DNA of 64,000 nt from Lutimaribacter degradans (GCF_023703375.1 NZ_JAMQGO010000003.1:248001-312000); one strand, 5' to 3'. Counted from the stretch's first letter, positions 45,142 through 55,207 are shown. The notes: generated by a model not told the origin, from the letters alone. Numbers and translations: made by a program.

Positions 45142-46056
45142 CTAGGACGGAAAAGACCACCTGGCCCGGCGCGGAACGCGAAAGGCCAGCATCGGCTTAA
45201 GCAGGGGCGAGCGAAAGCGGCGCAGATCCAGCGCTTCGTGCACGCCCACGCTTTCGACGCCCCCAAGCACCGTGCGCACCATCGAGCGGGAATAAAATGG
45301 CGCATCCAGCATGTTCATCACCTGTCGCGGCTGGCATCCTGCATCGCCCCGCGTTTCGCGCCGCACGGCCCACATGCTGCGTTTCATCGGGTGCAGCGGC
45401 GGAGGCGTGATAGCGCCGGCATTGCCCGCGCGGTCGAAATGCACAGCCTGCGCCAGGCGTGTGCCATCCAGCCGGGTCGCATCGTAAAAGCAGGTTGCCC
45501 CGTCGGCCTCAGGAAAGCGGCCCCATGTCCAGAACGCGAAATCCTGTTCCAGCGCGCGGGTGCCGAAATTGGCATCGAAATAGGCGTGGCCCTGCCATTG
45601 CCACCCCTTCGCTTCGAGCGCGACACTCACCCGCGCCACCGGTGCGAAGGGGCGCCAGACATGGGCGCCATCGGATGTCAGCGGCAGTTCGACCGATGTC
45701 ACCGCTTCGGGCACGACCTCGATCGTGCCGCGCACGGGGGTGACCATGGGCAGCGCGCCCCATTCGTTTACCTCGATCAGCAGCTTGCCATCCTGCCAGC
45801 GCATCGCAGAGGGCCCCACTGTCAGTGCGCCACCCGTCTTGCGCAGCGCCGAACGCCCCCGGTCGGTCATGGTGAACCGCCCGCCTGGGCCATAGGTGGC
45901 CACGTTGATACAGCAATGGTTCTCGGGGTCGCGTCGGCCTGACCAGGCGTACCAGGGCGAAAACACCGAGCCGATGAACCCGATAACCGATAGCGCACGG
46001 CTGCCGCAATCGCTGATCGCATCAACATACCACCAGGCATAGCCGTTGGGCGGCAC
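45142..46056 (-). CDS. crtC: CrtC, 1-hydroxycarotenoid (neurosporene/lycopene) hydratase
   Basis: Adds water to the 1,2 double bond of neurosporene. About 304 residues. Family signatures: NGYAWWYVDAISD, FIGSVFSPWYAWSGRRDPENH (minus one), YFDANFGTRALEQDFAFWTW and RRETRGDAGCQ. Start is unclear: GTG 46056 sits 2 bases after the crtD stop, which favours re-initiation. The family-conserved residues PNFDLDVPP, however, extend upstream into the crtD 3' end, where no ATG, GTG or TTG exists in frame (only ATT). The stop is secure. Confidence 0.88.
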   Translation of the reverse strand: MPPNGYAWWYVDAISDCGSRALSVIGFIGSVFSPWYAWSGRRDPENHCCINVATYGPGGRFTMTDRGRSALRKTGGALTVGPSAMRWQDGKLLIEVNEWGALPMVTPVRGTIEVVPEAVTSVELPLTSDGAHVWRPFAPVARVSVALEAKGWQWQGHAYFDANFGTRALEQDFAFWTWGRFPEADGATCFYDATRLDGTRLAQAVHFDRAGNAGAITPPPLHPMKRSMWAVRRETRGDAGCQPRQVMNMLDAPFYSRSMVRTVLGGVESVGVHEALDLRRFRSPLLKPMLAFRVPRRARWSFPS

Positions 46057-46058
46057 GT

Positions 46059-47564
46059 CTAGGTCAAAGTTCGGTCCTTCAATATCGCCGCGGCCGCATG
46101 CTGGCCTGAGAGCGTTGCCATCGGCACCCCTGCGCCCGGATGCGTCCCGCCGCCCACCAGGTACAGCCCGGCAATCGTCGTGCGTGCCCGTGGGCGTTTC
46201 AGCGACGCCGTCATCCCGTGCGGGGATTGCCCGTAAAGCGAGCCCGCGCTGGCCGGAAACAGCCGGTTCCAGTCCGATGGCGTGGTCAGCGCCTCGGGCC
46301 CCGGTTCGGCCCGGAACGTCAGCCCGAACCGGGCGAGCGTGGGGAATGTCCTTTGGTGGCATGTCTGGGCTTCCTTGTCGGGGCGTTGGGCATCGGTCAG
46401 GGGTGCAGCGTTGAGTATGATTTCGAACCGCTCGACCAGCGGCGGCGGTTGACCCTGTCCGCGATCCTGGGCGCAGACATAGATCGTGGGATCGGTGGGC
46501 ATTTGTCCTGCCGCGATACTGGCGAACTCTTCGTCGGGGTCGGCGGCGAAAAAGACGTTGTGATGGGCCAGGTCAGGCCCCTCAGGCGTTGCGGCAAAGG
46601 CCCAGACGCGGGCCGACAGGCTGCGCCGGGTGGTCAGGGTTTGGGTGGCCACCTGTGCCACGCCGGTGCCAAGCGCGCAGGTCGCCAGCGCCCGCGGGTC
46701 GCCGTTGAATACCACCGTGTCGGCGGCCAAGCGCTCGCCGTTGATCAGCGTCACGCCGGTGACGCGGCCATTCCCGGTTTCGATCCGCGATACATCCGTG
46801 CCAAGGCGTAACACGGCCCCACGGGTTGCGGCCAGGTCGGCAATTGCGCGGGCAAGCGCTTGCATACCGCCGTCAACGGCCCAAACGCCCTGCTCCTCGG
46901 CGCGCCAGATCAGCGACAAGAGCGCGGGTGTCAGCCCCGGATGCCCGCCTACATAGGTGGCATAGCGGGCGAAAAGCTGTGCCAGGCGCATGTCGGAAAA
47001 TCGCCTGCGTAGGTCGGTGCGCATGGTGGCGAGCGGCGCCATGGCCCAGATCAGGCCCGGGTCAAGCAGAACCCGGCCTGTCAGCCGTCCCACCGAAGGG
47101 TCGGGTGCGCGCATCATGGGCGCGTCGAACGCTGCATAAAGCCGTTCCATATCGGCGCAGAACCGGCGAAATTCATCTGCCGCGCGCGGCCCGGCGAAAC
47201 CGTCTATCGCGTCGAGGTTCCGGCCACGGTTGTTCCACAGGGTCAAGTCGCTCCCATCGGGCCAGAAATGGCGTGCCAGCACGTTCTGCCTTGTCAGTGT
47301 CACGTGATCTTCCAGCCGCGCGCCTACATCGGCAAACAGGCTGTCGAACACCGGGCGCATGGTCAGCACCGTTGGCCCGGCATCGACCGGCCCTGCGGGG
47401 CTGTCCACCTGTCGCATCTTGCCGCCGGGATGGTTGTGGCGGTCAAGCACTGTCACCGCATGGCCCGCATGGGCCAGCCGCAGCGCACAGGCCAGCCCGC
47501 CGATTCCCGCGCCCACCACGATGGTGCGGGGCCGATCAGCCAGGTTTGTGCCGGTATCGAACAT
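46059..47564 (-). CDS. crtD: CrtD, 1-hydroxycarotenoid 3,4-desaturase
   Basis: 501-residue FAD desaturase related to CrtI. FAD motif VVGAGIGGLACALRLAHAG near the start and C-terminal GGGTHPGAGVPMATLSG. ATG 47564 (MFDTGTNLADRPRTIVVG) is chosen because the open frame further upstream only runs through divergent crtE. Leads the leftward crtDC operon, divergent from crtE across an 84-base gap. Confidence 0.95.
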   Translation of the reverse strand: MFDTGTNLADRPRTIVVGAGIGGLACALRLAHAGHAVTVLDRHNHPGGKMRQVDSPAGPVDAGPTVLTMRPVFDSLFADVGARLEDHVTLTRQNVLARHFWPDGSDLTLWNNRGRNLDAIDGFAGPRAADEFRRFCADMERLYAAFDAPMMRAPDPSVGRLTGRVLLDPGLIWAMAPLATMRTDLRRRFSDMRLAQLFARYATYVGGHPGLTPALLSLIWRAEEQGVWAVDGGMQALARAIADLAATRGAVLRLGTDVSRIETGNGRVTGVTLINGERLAADTVVFNGDPRALATCALGTGVAQVATQTLTTRRSLSARVWAFAATPEGPDLAHHNVFFAADPDEEFASIAAGQMPTDPTIYVCAQDRGQGQPPPLVERFEIILNAAPLTDAQRPDKEAQTCHQRTFPTLARFGLTFRAEPGPEALTTPSDWNRLFPASAGSLYGQSPHGMTASLKRPRARTTIAGLYLVGGGTHPGAGVPMATLSGQHAAAAILKDRTLT

Positions 47565-47594
47565 GGAGACAATTCTTGACTCGCGATTCAAAAC

Positions 47595-47612
47595 TGTCCA
47601 GTTTGATTTACA
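47595..47612. promoter_or_regulatory. PpsR/CrtJ-type site between crtD and crtE
   Basis: TGTCCAGTTTGATTTACA fits TGT-N12-ACA exactly and lies in the 84-base divergent gap, 36 bases before crtE and 30 before crtD. A TTGACT -35-like hexamer lies at 47576-47581 on the plus strand. Confidence 0.78.
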
Positions 47613-47648
47613 CATAGAGGAAAAATTCCTGACATTACGAGGGACGCC

Positions 47649-48515
47649 ATGGGACTGAGCGAACGCATCGACAATGCCGTGATGCAGGCGGTGGCGACCG
47701 GGCAGGGCGGGGTCGCGCCGCGGCAACTGGCCGAGGCGCTCAGATATGCGACCACACCGGGTGGTGCCCGTATTCGGCCGACCATCCTGACATCGGTTGC
47801 GATGGCCTGTGGCGATGACCGACCGCAGATCACCGATGCCGCCGCCGCCGCGTTGGAACTGATCCACTGCGCATCGCTTGTCCATGATGACCTGCCCTGT
47901 TTCGATGATGCCGAAACGCGGCGCGGCAAGCCATCTGTGCATCGCGCCTACGGCCAACCGCTGGCGGTGCTGGCCGGTGACAGCCTGATCGTTCTGGCGT
48001 TCGAGGTGCTGGCCCGCGTGGCCCATCTTGATGCCGGGCGCAGCGCGCGGCTGGTGCTTACGCTGGCGCAGCGAACGGGTATGCCCAATGGCATCTGTGC
48101 CGGGCAAGGCTGGGAAAGCGAACCACAGGTCGATCTGCGTGCCTATCATCGGTCGAAAACCGGGGCGCTGTTCGTGGCTGCCACGCAGATGGGCGCCATT
48201 GCCGCTGGGCAAGAGCCCGACGACTGGGAGGAACTGGGTGCCCGCATCGGTGAAGCGTTCCAGGTGGCCGACGATTTGCGCGACGCGCTGTACGACTCCG
48301 ACACGCTGGGCAAGCCTGCCGGGCAGGATGATCTGCACCGGCGCCCAAATGCGGTGTCCGAATTGGGGGTCGAGGGGGCGATCAAGCGCCTGACCGACAT
48401 ACTGTCCGGGGCCATCGCCTCGATCCCGTCATGCCCGGGCGAGGCGGCATTGGCGCAGATGGTGCGTATGCAAGCCGAGCGCCTTATCCCCGTCATCACA
48501 CCCGTCGCAAAGTGA
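47649..48515 (+). CDS. crtE: CrtE, geranylgeranyl diphosphate synthase
   Basis: 288-residue short-chain prenyl transferase. First Asp-rich motif LVHDDLPCFDDAETRRGKPS, second FQVADDLRDAL. Supplies GGPP for carotenoids and for the bacteriochlorophyll tail. ATG 47649 has GAGGG upstream. crtF follows after 14 bases. Confidence 0.96.
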   Translation: MGLSERIDNAVMQAVATGQGGVAPRQLAEALRYATTPGGARIRPTILTSVAMACGDDRPQITDAAAAALELIHCASLVHDDLPCFDDAETRRGKPSVHRAYGQPLAVLAGDSLIVLAFEVLARVAHLDAGRSARLVLTLAQRTGMPNGICAGQGWESEPQVDLRAYHRSKTGALFVAATQMGAIAAGQEPDDWEELGARIGEAFQVADDLRDALYDSDTLGKPAGQDDLHRRPNAVSELGVEGAIKRLTDILSGAIASIPSCPGEAALAQMVRMQAERLIPVITPVAK

Positions 48516-48529
48516 AACAGGTATAACCG

Positions 48530-49657
48530 ATGGCCGACGGCGCCGCGCCCCGATCTGCCCCACGGCTGCGCGGGGCGCTCGCGCGGTTGATCGCGCGACC
48601 GGGGTTTCAAACCTGGGCAGCGCGTTTTCCGTTGACGCGCGGGCTGGTCCGTCGTGATGGAGCGGCAATTTTCCATATCGTGCAGGGCTTTGTCGAATCG
48701 CAAGCGTTGACCGCGCTGGTAAAGCTTGAAGTGCTCGATCACCTGACGGCCGGCCCCGCGCGGGTAGCAACCCTGGCTCATGCCGCGGACCTGTCCGAGG
48801 ACAGGATGCAGATCTTGTGCCAGGCCGGAGCGGCGATGGGGCTGCTCAAACGCCGCCGTGACGGCCGCTTTGCCTTGGCACGCAAAGGTGCGGCGCTGCT
48901 GGGCGTGCCGGGCCTGCGCCAGATGATCGAACATCATGGCGCGTTCTACCGTGACATGGCCGACCCGGTGACCCTTTTGCAAGGCCAGCGGGAGACCGAG
49001 CTGGCGGCATTCTGGCCATACGTGTTCGGCGCGTCCGGCGCGGTCGACCCCGAGGTTACGCAGGCCTATTCCGACCTTATGGCTGACAGCCAGGCGTTGG
49101 TCGCGCAGGATACGTTGGCCATGGTCCCCTTGCGCGGCGTTTCGCATCTGATGGATGTGGGGGGTGGTACGGGTGCCTTTCTATCGGCGGTGGGGCGGGC
49201 CTATCCCGGCCTGACGATGACGCTGGTTGATCTGCCAACCGTGCTAGATGGCGCCCGCGCGCGTCTGGATCGGTTGGGCGTGGCGGGGCGCGTCATGCTG
49301 CGCCCTGCGTCATTTCGTGATGACGCGCTGCCGACAGGTGCCGATGCCATCAGCTTGATCAGGGTGCTTTACGATCATGAAGATACCACAGTGCGCGCCC
49401 TTCTGGCCAAGGTTCATGCCGCGCTGCCCCCGGGTGGTCGCCTGATCGTGTCAGAGCCGATGTCGGGTGGGGCGCGGCCCGATTCGGTCACCGACGTCTA
49501 TTTTGCCTTTTACACCCTGGCGATGGGTACCGGGCGCACGCGCTCGGCGGCGCGAATCGCCGAGCTGTGCCGCGAAGCGGGATTCTCCGACATCCAGATT
49601 CCCCGCGCGTCACGCCCTTTCGTCACGTCTGTTGTGACGTGTGTCAAAGAAGATTGA
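48530..49657 (+). CDS. crtF: CrtF, hydroxyneurosporene O-methyltransferase
   Basis: 375-residue SAM-dependent O-methyltransferase making the methoxy group of spheroidene. A dimerisation winged helix ([18 protein letters not shown]) is followed by the SAM motif [20 protein letters not shown] and the later [19 protein letters not shown]. Its stop codon lies inside a PpsR-like site of the bchC promoter region. Confidence 0.95.
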   Translation: MADGAAPRSAPRLRGALARLIARPGFQTWAARFPLTRGLVRRDGAAIFHIVQGFVESQALTALVKLEVLDHLTAGPARVATLAHAADLSEDRMQILCQAGAAMGLLKRRRDGRFALARKGAALLGVPGLRQMIEHHGAFYRDMADPVTLLQGQRETELAAFWPYVFGASGAVDPEVTQAYSDLMADSQALVAQDTLAMVPLRGVSHLMDVGGGTGAFLSAVGRAYPGLTMTLVDLPTVLDGARARLDRLGVAGRVMLRPASFRDDALPTGADAISLIRVLYDHEDTTVRALLAKVHAALPPGGRLIVSEPMSGGARPDSVTDVYFAFYTLAMGTGRTRSAARIAELCREAGFSDIQIPRASRPFVTSVVTCVKED

Positions 49658-49659
49658 CG
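49642..49659. promoter_or_regulatory. Near-consensus PpsR/CrtJ site overlapping the crtF stop
   Basis: TGTCAAAGAAGATTGACG has one mismatch to TGT-N12-ACA (final G). It lies 16 bases upstream of the next palindrome, so the bchC promoter region holds a row of three. Confidence 0.5.
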
Positions 49660-49675
49660 CTTTCTCTTGCGGGAA

Positions 49676-49693
49676 CGTCAATAAATATTGACA
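49676..49693. promoter_or_regulatory. PpsR/CrtJ-type palindrome covering the bchC -35
   Basis: CGTCAATAAATATTGACA: perfect inverted arms GTCAAT/ATTGAC, with one mismatch (leading C) to TGT-N12-ACA. It contains the TTGACA hexamer taken as the -35 of bchC. Exactly 8 bases separate it from the next site, the spacing described for cooperative CrtJ binding at Rhodobacter capsulatus bchC. Confidence 0.75.
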
Positions 49694-49715
49694 GACGATA
49701 GTGTAAAGTTAAACT
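49688..49715 (+). promoter_or_regulatory. Candidate bchC promoter
   Basis: TTGACA (49688-49693) and TAAACT (49710-49715) with a 16-base spacer; each hexamer lies inside a PpsR-type palindrome. Repressor binding would block RNA polymerase directly. It lies about 75 bases before the bchC ATG and would drive bchCXYZ and probably puf. Confidence 0.65.
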
Positions 49716-49719
49716 GACA
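49702..49719. promoter_or_regulatory. PpsR/CrtJ-type site covering the bchC -10
   Basis: TGTAAAGTTAAACTGACA fits TGT-N12-ACA exactly and covers the proposed -10 TAAACT. Eight bases from the site at 49676. Confidence 0.82.
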
Positions 49720-49788
49720 CTATATTGAAACAGGCGCAGCCGAGTCTTCCACGGGAAAATCGCTGCAACCCAATGCTTGGAGGAGACC

Positions 49789-50730
49789 ATGCAAACATCC
49801 GTCGTCCTCCTGAACGGACCAAGGGATCTGAGGGTCGAGGTGCTGCCATTGACGCAGCCGGGGCCAAACGACCTTGTGGTTCGTATCGCTCATTCGGGAA
49901 TCTCAACCGGCACCGAAAAGCTGTTCTGGTCGGGCCAGATGCCGCCCTTTCCCGGCATGGGGTACCCGCTTGTCCCCGGTTACGAAGCCGCCGGCGAGGT
50001 GATCGAGGCCGGGGCCGACACCGGGTTTCGCCCCGGTGACTGGGTCTTCGTGCCGGGTGCCAATTGCTATGAAGGCGCGTTCGGCCTGTTCGGGGGCGCA
50101 GCCAAGATGCTGGTCACCGATGCCGACCGGGTGACCCGCATAGATTCGGGGCTGGGGGCGCAGGGCGCGTTGTTGGCCCTGGCCGCCACCGCGCGCCATG
50201 CGCTGGCCGGAATGGACAAGACCGTGCCCGACCTGATCGTGGGTCACGGCGTACTGGGCCGTTTGCTGGCGCGGCTGACCATCGCCGCCGGTGCCCCTGC
50301 GCCCACCGTGTGGGAGATCAACCCCGACCGTGCCACGGGCGCCGAAGGTTACCAGGTGATCCACCCCGACACCGACAGCCGCCGCGATTACAACGCAATC
50401 TACGACGCCAGCGGTAACGGCGGCCTGCTGAACGATCTCGTGGGCCGCATCGCCAAGGGCGGGGAAATCGTGCTGGCCGGTTTCTACACCGAGCCGCTGC
50501 AATTCGCCTTTCCGCCCGCTTTCATGAAAGAGGCGCGGTTCCGCGTTGCCGCCGAGTGGGACAGGGCCGACCTCGCCGCCACCCGCGCGCTGGTGGAAAG
50601 CGGCGCGCTGTCGCTGGGTGGCCTGATCACCCACGAGGCGCCGGCCAGCGAGGCGCCCACCGCCTACACCACGGCATTCGAAGACCCGAATTGCCTGAAA
50701 ATGATACTCAATTGGGAGCAAGCCGCATGA
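49789..50730 (+). CDS. bchC: BchC, 3-hydroxyethyl bacteriochlorophyllide a dehydrogenase
   Basis: 313-residue zinc-type alcohol dehydrogenase that oxidises the 3-hydroxyethyl group to acetyl. GroES-like start ([20 protein letters not shown]), [16 protein letters not shown], and nucleotide motif [17 protein letters not shown] 49789 follows a strong GGAGGAG. Overlaps bchX by 4 bases. Confidence 0.96.
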   Translation: MQTSVVLLNGPRDLRVEVLPLTQPGPNDLVVRIAHSGISTGTEKLFWSGQMPPFPGMGYPLVPGYEAAGEVIEAGADTGFRPGDWVFVPGANCYEGAFGLFGGAAKMLVTDADRVTRIDSGLGAQGALLALAATARHALAGMDKTVPDLIVGHGVLGRLLARLTIAAGAPAPTVWEINPDRATGAEGYQVIHPDTDSRRDYNAIYDASGNGGLLNDLVGRIAKGGEIVLAGFYTEPLQFAFPPAFMKEARFRVAAEWDRADLAATRALVESGALSLGGLITHEAPASEAPTAYTTAFEDPNCLKMILNWEQAA

Positions 50731-51755
50731 AGGACGACGTCGACAAGCGCGCGGATACGCGCGACGTGCCAAACCTGAAAGGCTATGACCAGCGCCTGAA
50801 AGACGAAGCTGCCGAGGAGGGGATGGAAATCCCTGCTGCCGAACCCACCAGCAAGACCCAGATCATCGCGATTTACGGCAAGGGCGGTATCGGCAAATCC
50901 TTCACGCTGGCGAACCTGTCACACATGATGGCCGAACAGGGCAAGCGCGTGCTGCTGATCGGCTGCGACCCGAAATCAGACACGACCAGCCTGCTGTTCG
51001 GCGGCAAGGCCTGCCCGACGATCATCGAAACCAGCACCAAGAAAAAGCTGGCCGGTGAAGAGGTCGCCATTGGCGATGTCTGTTTCAAGCGCGGCGGCGT
51101 CTTCGCGATGGAGCTGGGCGGCCCCGAGGTCGGTCGCGGCTGCGGTGGGCGCGGTATCATCCACGGTTTCGAACTGCTGGAAAAGCTGGGCTTCCATGAC
51201 TGGGATTTCGACTACGTCCTGCTCGATTTCCTGGGCGACGTCGTCTGTGGCGGCTTTGGCCTGCCAATCGCGCGCGATATGGCGCAGAAGGTGATCCTGG
51301 TCGCGTCAAACGACCTGCAATCGCTTTACGTCGCGAACAACGTCTGCAGCGCGGTCGAGTATTTCCGCAAACTTGGCGGCAATGTCGGCGTCGCGGGTCT
51401 GGTGGTGAACAAGGACGACCATTCGGGCGAGGCGCAGGCCTTTGCCAAGGCGGTCGACATCCCGATCCTCGCCAGCATCCCGCAGGATGATGACCTGCGC
51501 AAGAAATCCGCCAATTACCAGATCGTCGGCACCGACGCCTCGCCTTGGGGTGCGCTGTTCGCCGAGCTTGGCGAGAACGTGGCCGTCGCGCCGCCGGTGC
51601 GTCCGACGCCGCTGGACCAGGACGGGTTGCTGGACCTGTTCGACGGGTCTGACACCGGCGAGGGCGTGGTGCTGGAACCGGCGACCGACACGGACATGCG
51701 CGGCAAGAACGCTGCGCCGATGAAATCCCTGGAAGTGGTCTACGACGATGTTTGA
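50727..51755 (+). CDS. bchX: BchX, iron protein of chlorophyllide a reductase
   Basis: 342-residue NifH-like ATPase that passes electrons to BchYZ to reduce ring B. P-loop [11 protein letters not shown]; the two 4Fe-4S Cys ligands are in [12 protein letters not shown] and [12 protein letters not shown]. Start ATG 50727 overlaps bchC. The C-terminal 8 bases overlap a 28-codon ORF. Confidence 0.97.
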   Translation: MKDDVDKRADTRDVPNLKGYDQRLKDEAAEEGMEIPAAEPTSKTQIIAIYGKGGIGKSFTLANLSHMMAEQGKRVLLIGCDPKSDTTSLLFGGKACPTIIETSTKKKLAGEEVAIGDVCFKRGGVFAMELGGPEVGRGCGGRGIIHGFELLEKLGFHDWDFDYVLLDFLGDVVCGGFGLPIARDMAQKVILVASNDLQSLYVANNVCSAVEYFRKLGGNVGVAGLVVNKDDHSGEAQAFAKAVDIPILASIPQDDDLRKKSANYQIVGTDASPWGALFAELGENVAVAPPVRPTPLDQDGLLDLFDGSDTGEGVVLEPATDTDMRGKNAAPMKSLEVVYDDV

Positions 51756-51834
51756 CCTGGATGAGCTCGCCCGCTGGGACAAGGCCCTGAAGCAACTGGA
51801 ACGGGCGCCGCACCCGGCGCCGAAAGGCAAGTGA
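51748..51834 (+). CDS. 28-codon ORF bridging bchX and bchY
   Basis: Begins [19 protein letters not shown] and ends in a Pro/Lys-rich tail (APKGK). Its ATG overlaps the last codons of bchX and its TGA overlaps the bchY ATG by one base (TGATG). It exactly fills the 78-base gap and would carry ribosomes from bchX into bchY. The first 19 residues look like an amphipathic helix. It could be a microprotein or purely a coupling leader; I do not recognise a family. Confidence 0.5.
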   Translation: MFDLDELARWDKALKQLERAPHPAPKGK

Positions 51835-53399
51835 TGAGCCGCGAAGAGACATATGATACCGCCCACGAAACCGAGGTGACCCTTGGCACCGCGCCCGACG
51901 ACAGCGCACCGCTGCTGGAAGGCGACCCGGGGCTGGGCTGTCATGCGGGCACGACCATGCAACAGGCCGCGCGCGATGCCGGACAGTCGGAGTTGCTCGA
52001 CAAGTTCGCCGCCGATTATCCCACCGGCCCCCATGACAAGCCGCAATCCATGTGCCCGGCCTTTGGGTCGTTGCGGGTTGGCCTTCGGATGAAACGGGTT
52101 GCTACCGTCCTGTCGGGATCGGCCTGCTGCGTCTACGGCCTGACCTTTGTCAGCCACTTCTACGGTGCGCGGCGTTCCGTGGGATACGTGCCGTTCAACT
52201 CCGAAACGCTGGTCACCGGCAAGCTGTTCGAGGATATCCGCGACAGCGTGCACGAGCTGGCCGACCCCGAGCGCTATGACGCGGTGGTTGTCACCAACTT
52301 GTGCGTGCCCACCGCCAGTGGCGTGCCGCTGCGCCTGCTGCCGAATGAGATCAACGGTGTGCGCATCGTCGGCATCGACGTGCCGGGCTTTGGCGTACCG
52401 ACCCATGCCGAGGCCAAGGATGTGCTGGCCGGTGCGATGCTGAAATACGCCCGGGAAGAGGCCGAGGCCGGCCCCGTGCCGCGCCCCGATGGCGGGACCG
52501 AAGACCGGCCCACCGTCACCCTGCTGGGCGAGATGTTCCCGGCCGACCCCATGATGATCGGCGCGATGCTGGCACCCATGGGGCTGGCGACCGGGCCGGT
52601 CGTACCCTGCCGCGAATGGCGCGAGCTCTATGCCGCGTTGGATGGCGGGGTAGTGGCGGCGATCCATCCGTTTTACACCGCCTCGGTGCGTGAATTCCAG
52701 GCTGCGGGCCGCCCGGTTGTCGGCTCGGCCCCGGTCGGGGTTTCGGGCACTCATGATTGGCTGGCGGCCATTGGTGATGCCTTTGGCCTCTCTGTCGCGC
52801 AGGTTGCCGCCGCGCAGAACGCGTTTGTTCCCGCGACCCGCGAGGCGCTGGACAAGGCCCCGATCAACGGCACCATCACCCTGTCAGGATACGAGGGCAG
52901 CGAATTGCTGGTGGCCCGGTTGCTGATCGAAAGCGGCGCTGATGTTCCTTACGTCGGCACCGCCTGCCCGAAAACGCCTTGGAACCAAGACGATGCCGCC
53001 TGGCTGGCCGATCGGGGGGTGAAGGTGAAATTCCGCGCCTCGCTCGAAGATGATTGCGCCGCGATGGAGGCGATCAAGCCGAACCTCGCCATCGGCACAA
53101 CGCCCGTGGTGCAAAAGGCGAAGGAACTGACAATCCCGGCGCTGTATTTCACCAACCTTATCTCGGCCCGTCCCCTGATGGGGCCTGCGGGTGCCGGCAG
53201 CCTGGCCGAGGTGATCAACGCCGCGATGGCCAACAAGGACCGCATGGACCACATGGCCGAGTTCTTTGACGGGGTGGGCAGCGGCGATACCGCCGGTATC
53301 TGGGAAGGGTCGCCCAACCTGCGCCCCGATTTCCGCGCCCAGCATCAAAAGAAGCTCGACAAGCTGGCCCGTGCCGCCAAAGCGCAGGAGATGATCTGA
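51834..53399 (+). CDS. bchY: BchY, chlorophyllide a reductase subunit Y
   Basis: 521-residue NifD-like subunit of the chlorophyllide a reductase heterotetramer. Cluster-ligand Cys regions are visible: [22 protein letters not shown] and [11 protein letters not shown]. The ATG at 51834 is chosen over an adjacent GTG 51831. It overlaps bchZ by one base (TGATG). Confidence 0.96.
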   Translation: MSREETYDTAHETEVTLGTAPDDSAPLLEGDPGLGCHAGTTMQQAARDAGQSELLDKFAADYPTGPHDKPQSMCPAFGSLRVGLRMKRVATVLSGSACCVYGLTFVSHFYGARRSVGYVPFNSETLVTGKLFEDIRDSVHELADPERYDAVVVTNLCVPTASGVPLRLLPNEINGVRIVGIDVPGFGVPTHAEAKDVLAGAMLKYAREEAEAGPVPRPDGGTEDRPTVTLLGEMFPADPMMIGAMLAPMGLATGPVVPCREWRELYAALDGGVVAAIHPFYTASVREFQAAGRPVVGSAPVGVSGTHDWLAAIGDAFGLSVAQVAAAQNAFVPATREALDKAPINGTITLSGYEGSELLVARLLIESGADVPYVGTACPKTPWNQDDAAWLADRGVKVKFRASLEDDCAAMEAIKPNLAIGTTPVVQKAKELTIPALYFTNLISARPLMGPAGAGSLAEVINAAMANKDRMDHMAEFFDGVGSGDTAGIWEGSPNLRPDFRAQHQKKLDKLARAAKAQEMI

Positions 53400-54865
53400 T
53401 GCTTGTTCAGGATCATGATCGCGCGGGTGGTTACTGGGGCGCCGTTTACGCCTTTACCGCCGTCAAGGGATTGCAGGTGGTCATCGACGGACCCGTAGGC
53501 TGTGAAAACCTGCCGGTGACATCGGTGCTGCATTACACCGATGCGCTGCCGCCGCATGAATTGCCCATCGTCGTGACCGGCCTCGCCGAAGAGGAAATGG
53601 GCAAAGGCACAGAAGAGGCAATGGAACGCGCATGGAAGGTGCTGGACCCGGCCTTGCCCGCGGTGGTTGTCACGGGCTCGATCGCGGAAATGATTGGTGG
53701 TGGTGTCACGCCGCAGGGCACGAATATCCAACGGTTTCTGCCACGCACCATCGACGAGGATCAGTGGCAAAGCGCGGACCGCGCGATGACCTGGATCTTT
53801 ACCGAATTCGGCATGACCAAGGGTCGCATGCCGCCCGAGAAGAAGCGTGAAGAGGGCGCCGCCCCCCGCGTCAATATCCTCGGGCCGATGTACGGAACGT
53901 TCAACATGCCCTCCGACCTGGCCGAGATCCGCCGCCTGGTTGAGGGGATCGGCGCAGAGGTCAACATGGTAATGCCGCTGGGCAGCCACTTGGCCGAAAT
54001 GCGTAACCTCGTGAATGCCGATGTGAATATCTGCATGTATCGTGAGTTTGGTCGTGGTTTGGCCGAGGTTCTGGGCAAACCCTATCTACAGGCACCCATC
54101 GGCATAGACAGCACAACGCGCTTTCTGCGCAAGCTGGGAGACTTGCTGGGGCTTGACCCGGAACCGTTCATCGCCCGCGAAAAACATTCGACCATCAAAC
54201 CCGTGTGGGATCTGTGGCGCAGCGTGACGCAGGATTTCTTTGCAACCGCCAGCTTTGCCATCGTGGCGAATGAAACATACGCCCGCGGTATCCGGCATTA
54301 CATGGAAAGCGATCTGGGCTTGCCCTGTGCCTTTGCCGTGGCGCGGACAGCCGGGGCCAAGACCAATAACGAGGAAGTGCGCGCGCTGATGCACCAAAAG
54401 CGCCCGCTTATCGTGATGGGGTCGATCAACGAGAAAATGTACCTCGCCGAGATGAAGGCCGGGCACGGGCCGCAACCCGCGTTCATTCCGGCCAGCTTTC
54501 CCGGCGCGGCGATCCGGCGGCATACCGGCACACCATTCATGGGTTACGCCGGGGCCACCTACGTATTGCAAGAAGTGTGCAATGGCCTGTTCGATGCGCT
54601 GTTCCACATCCTGCCGCTGGGCAGCCAGATGGACGAGGCGCCTGCCACGCCCACCAAGCTGCGCCGCGATTTCCCCTGGGATGCCGACGCGCAGGCCGAG
54701 CTGGACCGCATCGTGGCCAGCCACCCGGTTCTGACCCGCATTTCCGCCGCCAAGCAACTGCGCGATGCCGCCGAAGAGCGCGCGTTGCAGCAGGGCGACG
54801 AGCGCGTGGTGATCGAAACAATCAAGGCTTTGGCGCCACAACGCGCCACGGCTGAAACGAAATAA
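53399..54865 (+). CDS. bchZ: BchZ, chlorophyllide a reductase subunit Z
   Basis: 488-residue NifK-like subunit. Cluster Cys in [20 protein letters not shown] near residue 28; [20 protein letters not shown] and [20 protein letters not shown] are family stretches. pufQ follows after 18 bases, so bch-puf read-through is likely. In relatives, puf promoters lie inside bchZ; I did not locate one. Confidence 0.96.
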   Translation: MLVQDHDRAGGYWGAVYAFTAVKGLQVVIDGPVGCENLPVTSVLHYTDALPPHELPIVVTGLAEEEMGKGTEEAMERAWKVLDPALPAVVVTGSIAEMIGGGVTPQGTNIQRFLPRTIDEDQWQSADRAMTWIFTEFGMTKGRMPPEKKREEGAAPRVNILGPMYGTFNMPSDLAEIRRLVEGIGAEVNMVMPLGSHLAEMRNLVNADVNICMYREFGRGLAEVLGKPYLQAPIGIDSTTRFLRKLGDLLGLDPEPFIAREKHSTIKPVWDLWRSVTQDFFATASFAIVANETYARGIRHYMESDLGLPCAFAVARTAGAKTNNEEVRALMHQKRPLIVMGSINEKMYLAEMKAGHGPQPAFIPASFPGAAIRRHTGTPFMGYAGATYVLQEVCNGLFDALFHILPLGSQMDEAPATPTKLRRDFPWDADAQAELDRIVASHPVLTRISAAKQLRDAAEERALQQGDERVVIETIKALAPQRATAETK

Positions 54866-54883
54866 CCAAAGGGAGGACGCCAC

Positions 54884-55111
54884 ATGACCGATGTGACCTC
54901 GAAACTGCCGACCCGGCCCAGCCGGTGCATCTCGCGCCGCAGCGCGGAATTCCGGGTGTTTTTTGCCCTGTTCTTTGTCGTGGCGATTCCGTTCGCGACG
55001 ATATCGTGGGTGCGGGCCGTGGCGCGCGAAAGAACCTTGATCACGCGGGGCCCGCTGGCCCGCGCCTGGGCCGAGGCCGATCGCATCACGCCCATCGTAT
55101 TCTCGGTCTGA
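54884..55111 (+). CDS. pufQ: PufQ, bacteriochlorophyll synthesis/assembly factor
   Basis: 75 residues with one membrane span (VFFALFFVVAIPFATISWV) and typical RRSAEFRVFFA and GPLARAWAEADRITPIVFSV ends. It promotes bacteriochlorophyll formation and delivery to complexes. GGGAGGA precedes the ATG. Position between bchZ and pufB is canonical. Confidence 0.95.
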   Translation: MTDVTSKLPTRPSRCISRRSAEFRVFFALFFVVAIPFATISWVRAVARERTLITRGPLARAWAEADRITPIVFSV

Positions 55112-55145
55112 CAAGGCCGAACCCGAGACTGACCATTCCTTAGGG

Positions 55146-55196
55146 ATGGACAGGCCTGAAGGGTGTCGAAAGGCACCTGGATGGACCCTGCCGTGA
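55146..55196 (+). CDS. Possible pufK-like leader ORF upstream of pufB
   Basis: A 16-codon reading frame (MDRPEGCRKAPGWTLP) preceded by TTAGGG, in the 125-base pufQ-pufB gap. Rhodobacter sphaeroides has a short pufK here that affects puf translation. The TGA lies in a hairpin (55191-55207). Coding status is uncertain. Confidence 0.4.
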   Translation: MDRPEGCRKAPGWTLP

Positions 55197-55207
55197 GGGG
55201 TTCACGG
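55191..55207 (+). promoter_or_regulatory. Hairpin in the pufB 5' leader
   Basis: CCGTGA (55191-55196) and TCACGG (55202-55207) form a perfect 6-bp stem with a GGGGT loop, 29 bases before the pufB ATG. It could protect the pufBA message at its 5' end or mark a processing site. Confidence 0.5.

Noticed and set aside
47565..48338. Upstream extension of crtD to 48338
   Set aside because: It only runs antisense through crtE and the PpsR site; CrtD homologues start at the FAD motif region, as from ATG 47564.
54086..55114. 342-codon minus-strand frame over bchZ and pufQ
   Set aside because: Antisense shadow of clearly recognised photosynthesis genes.
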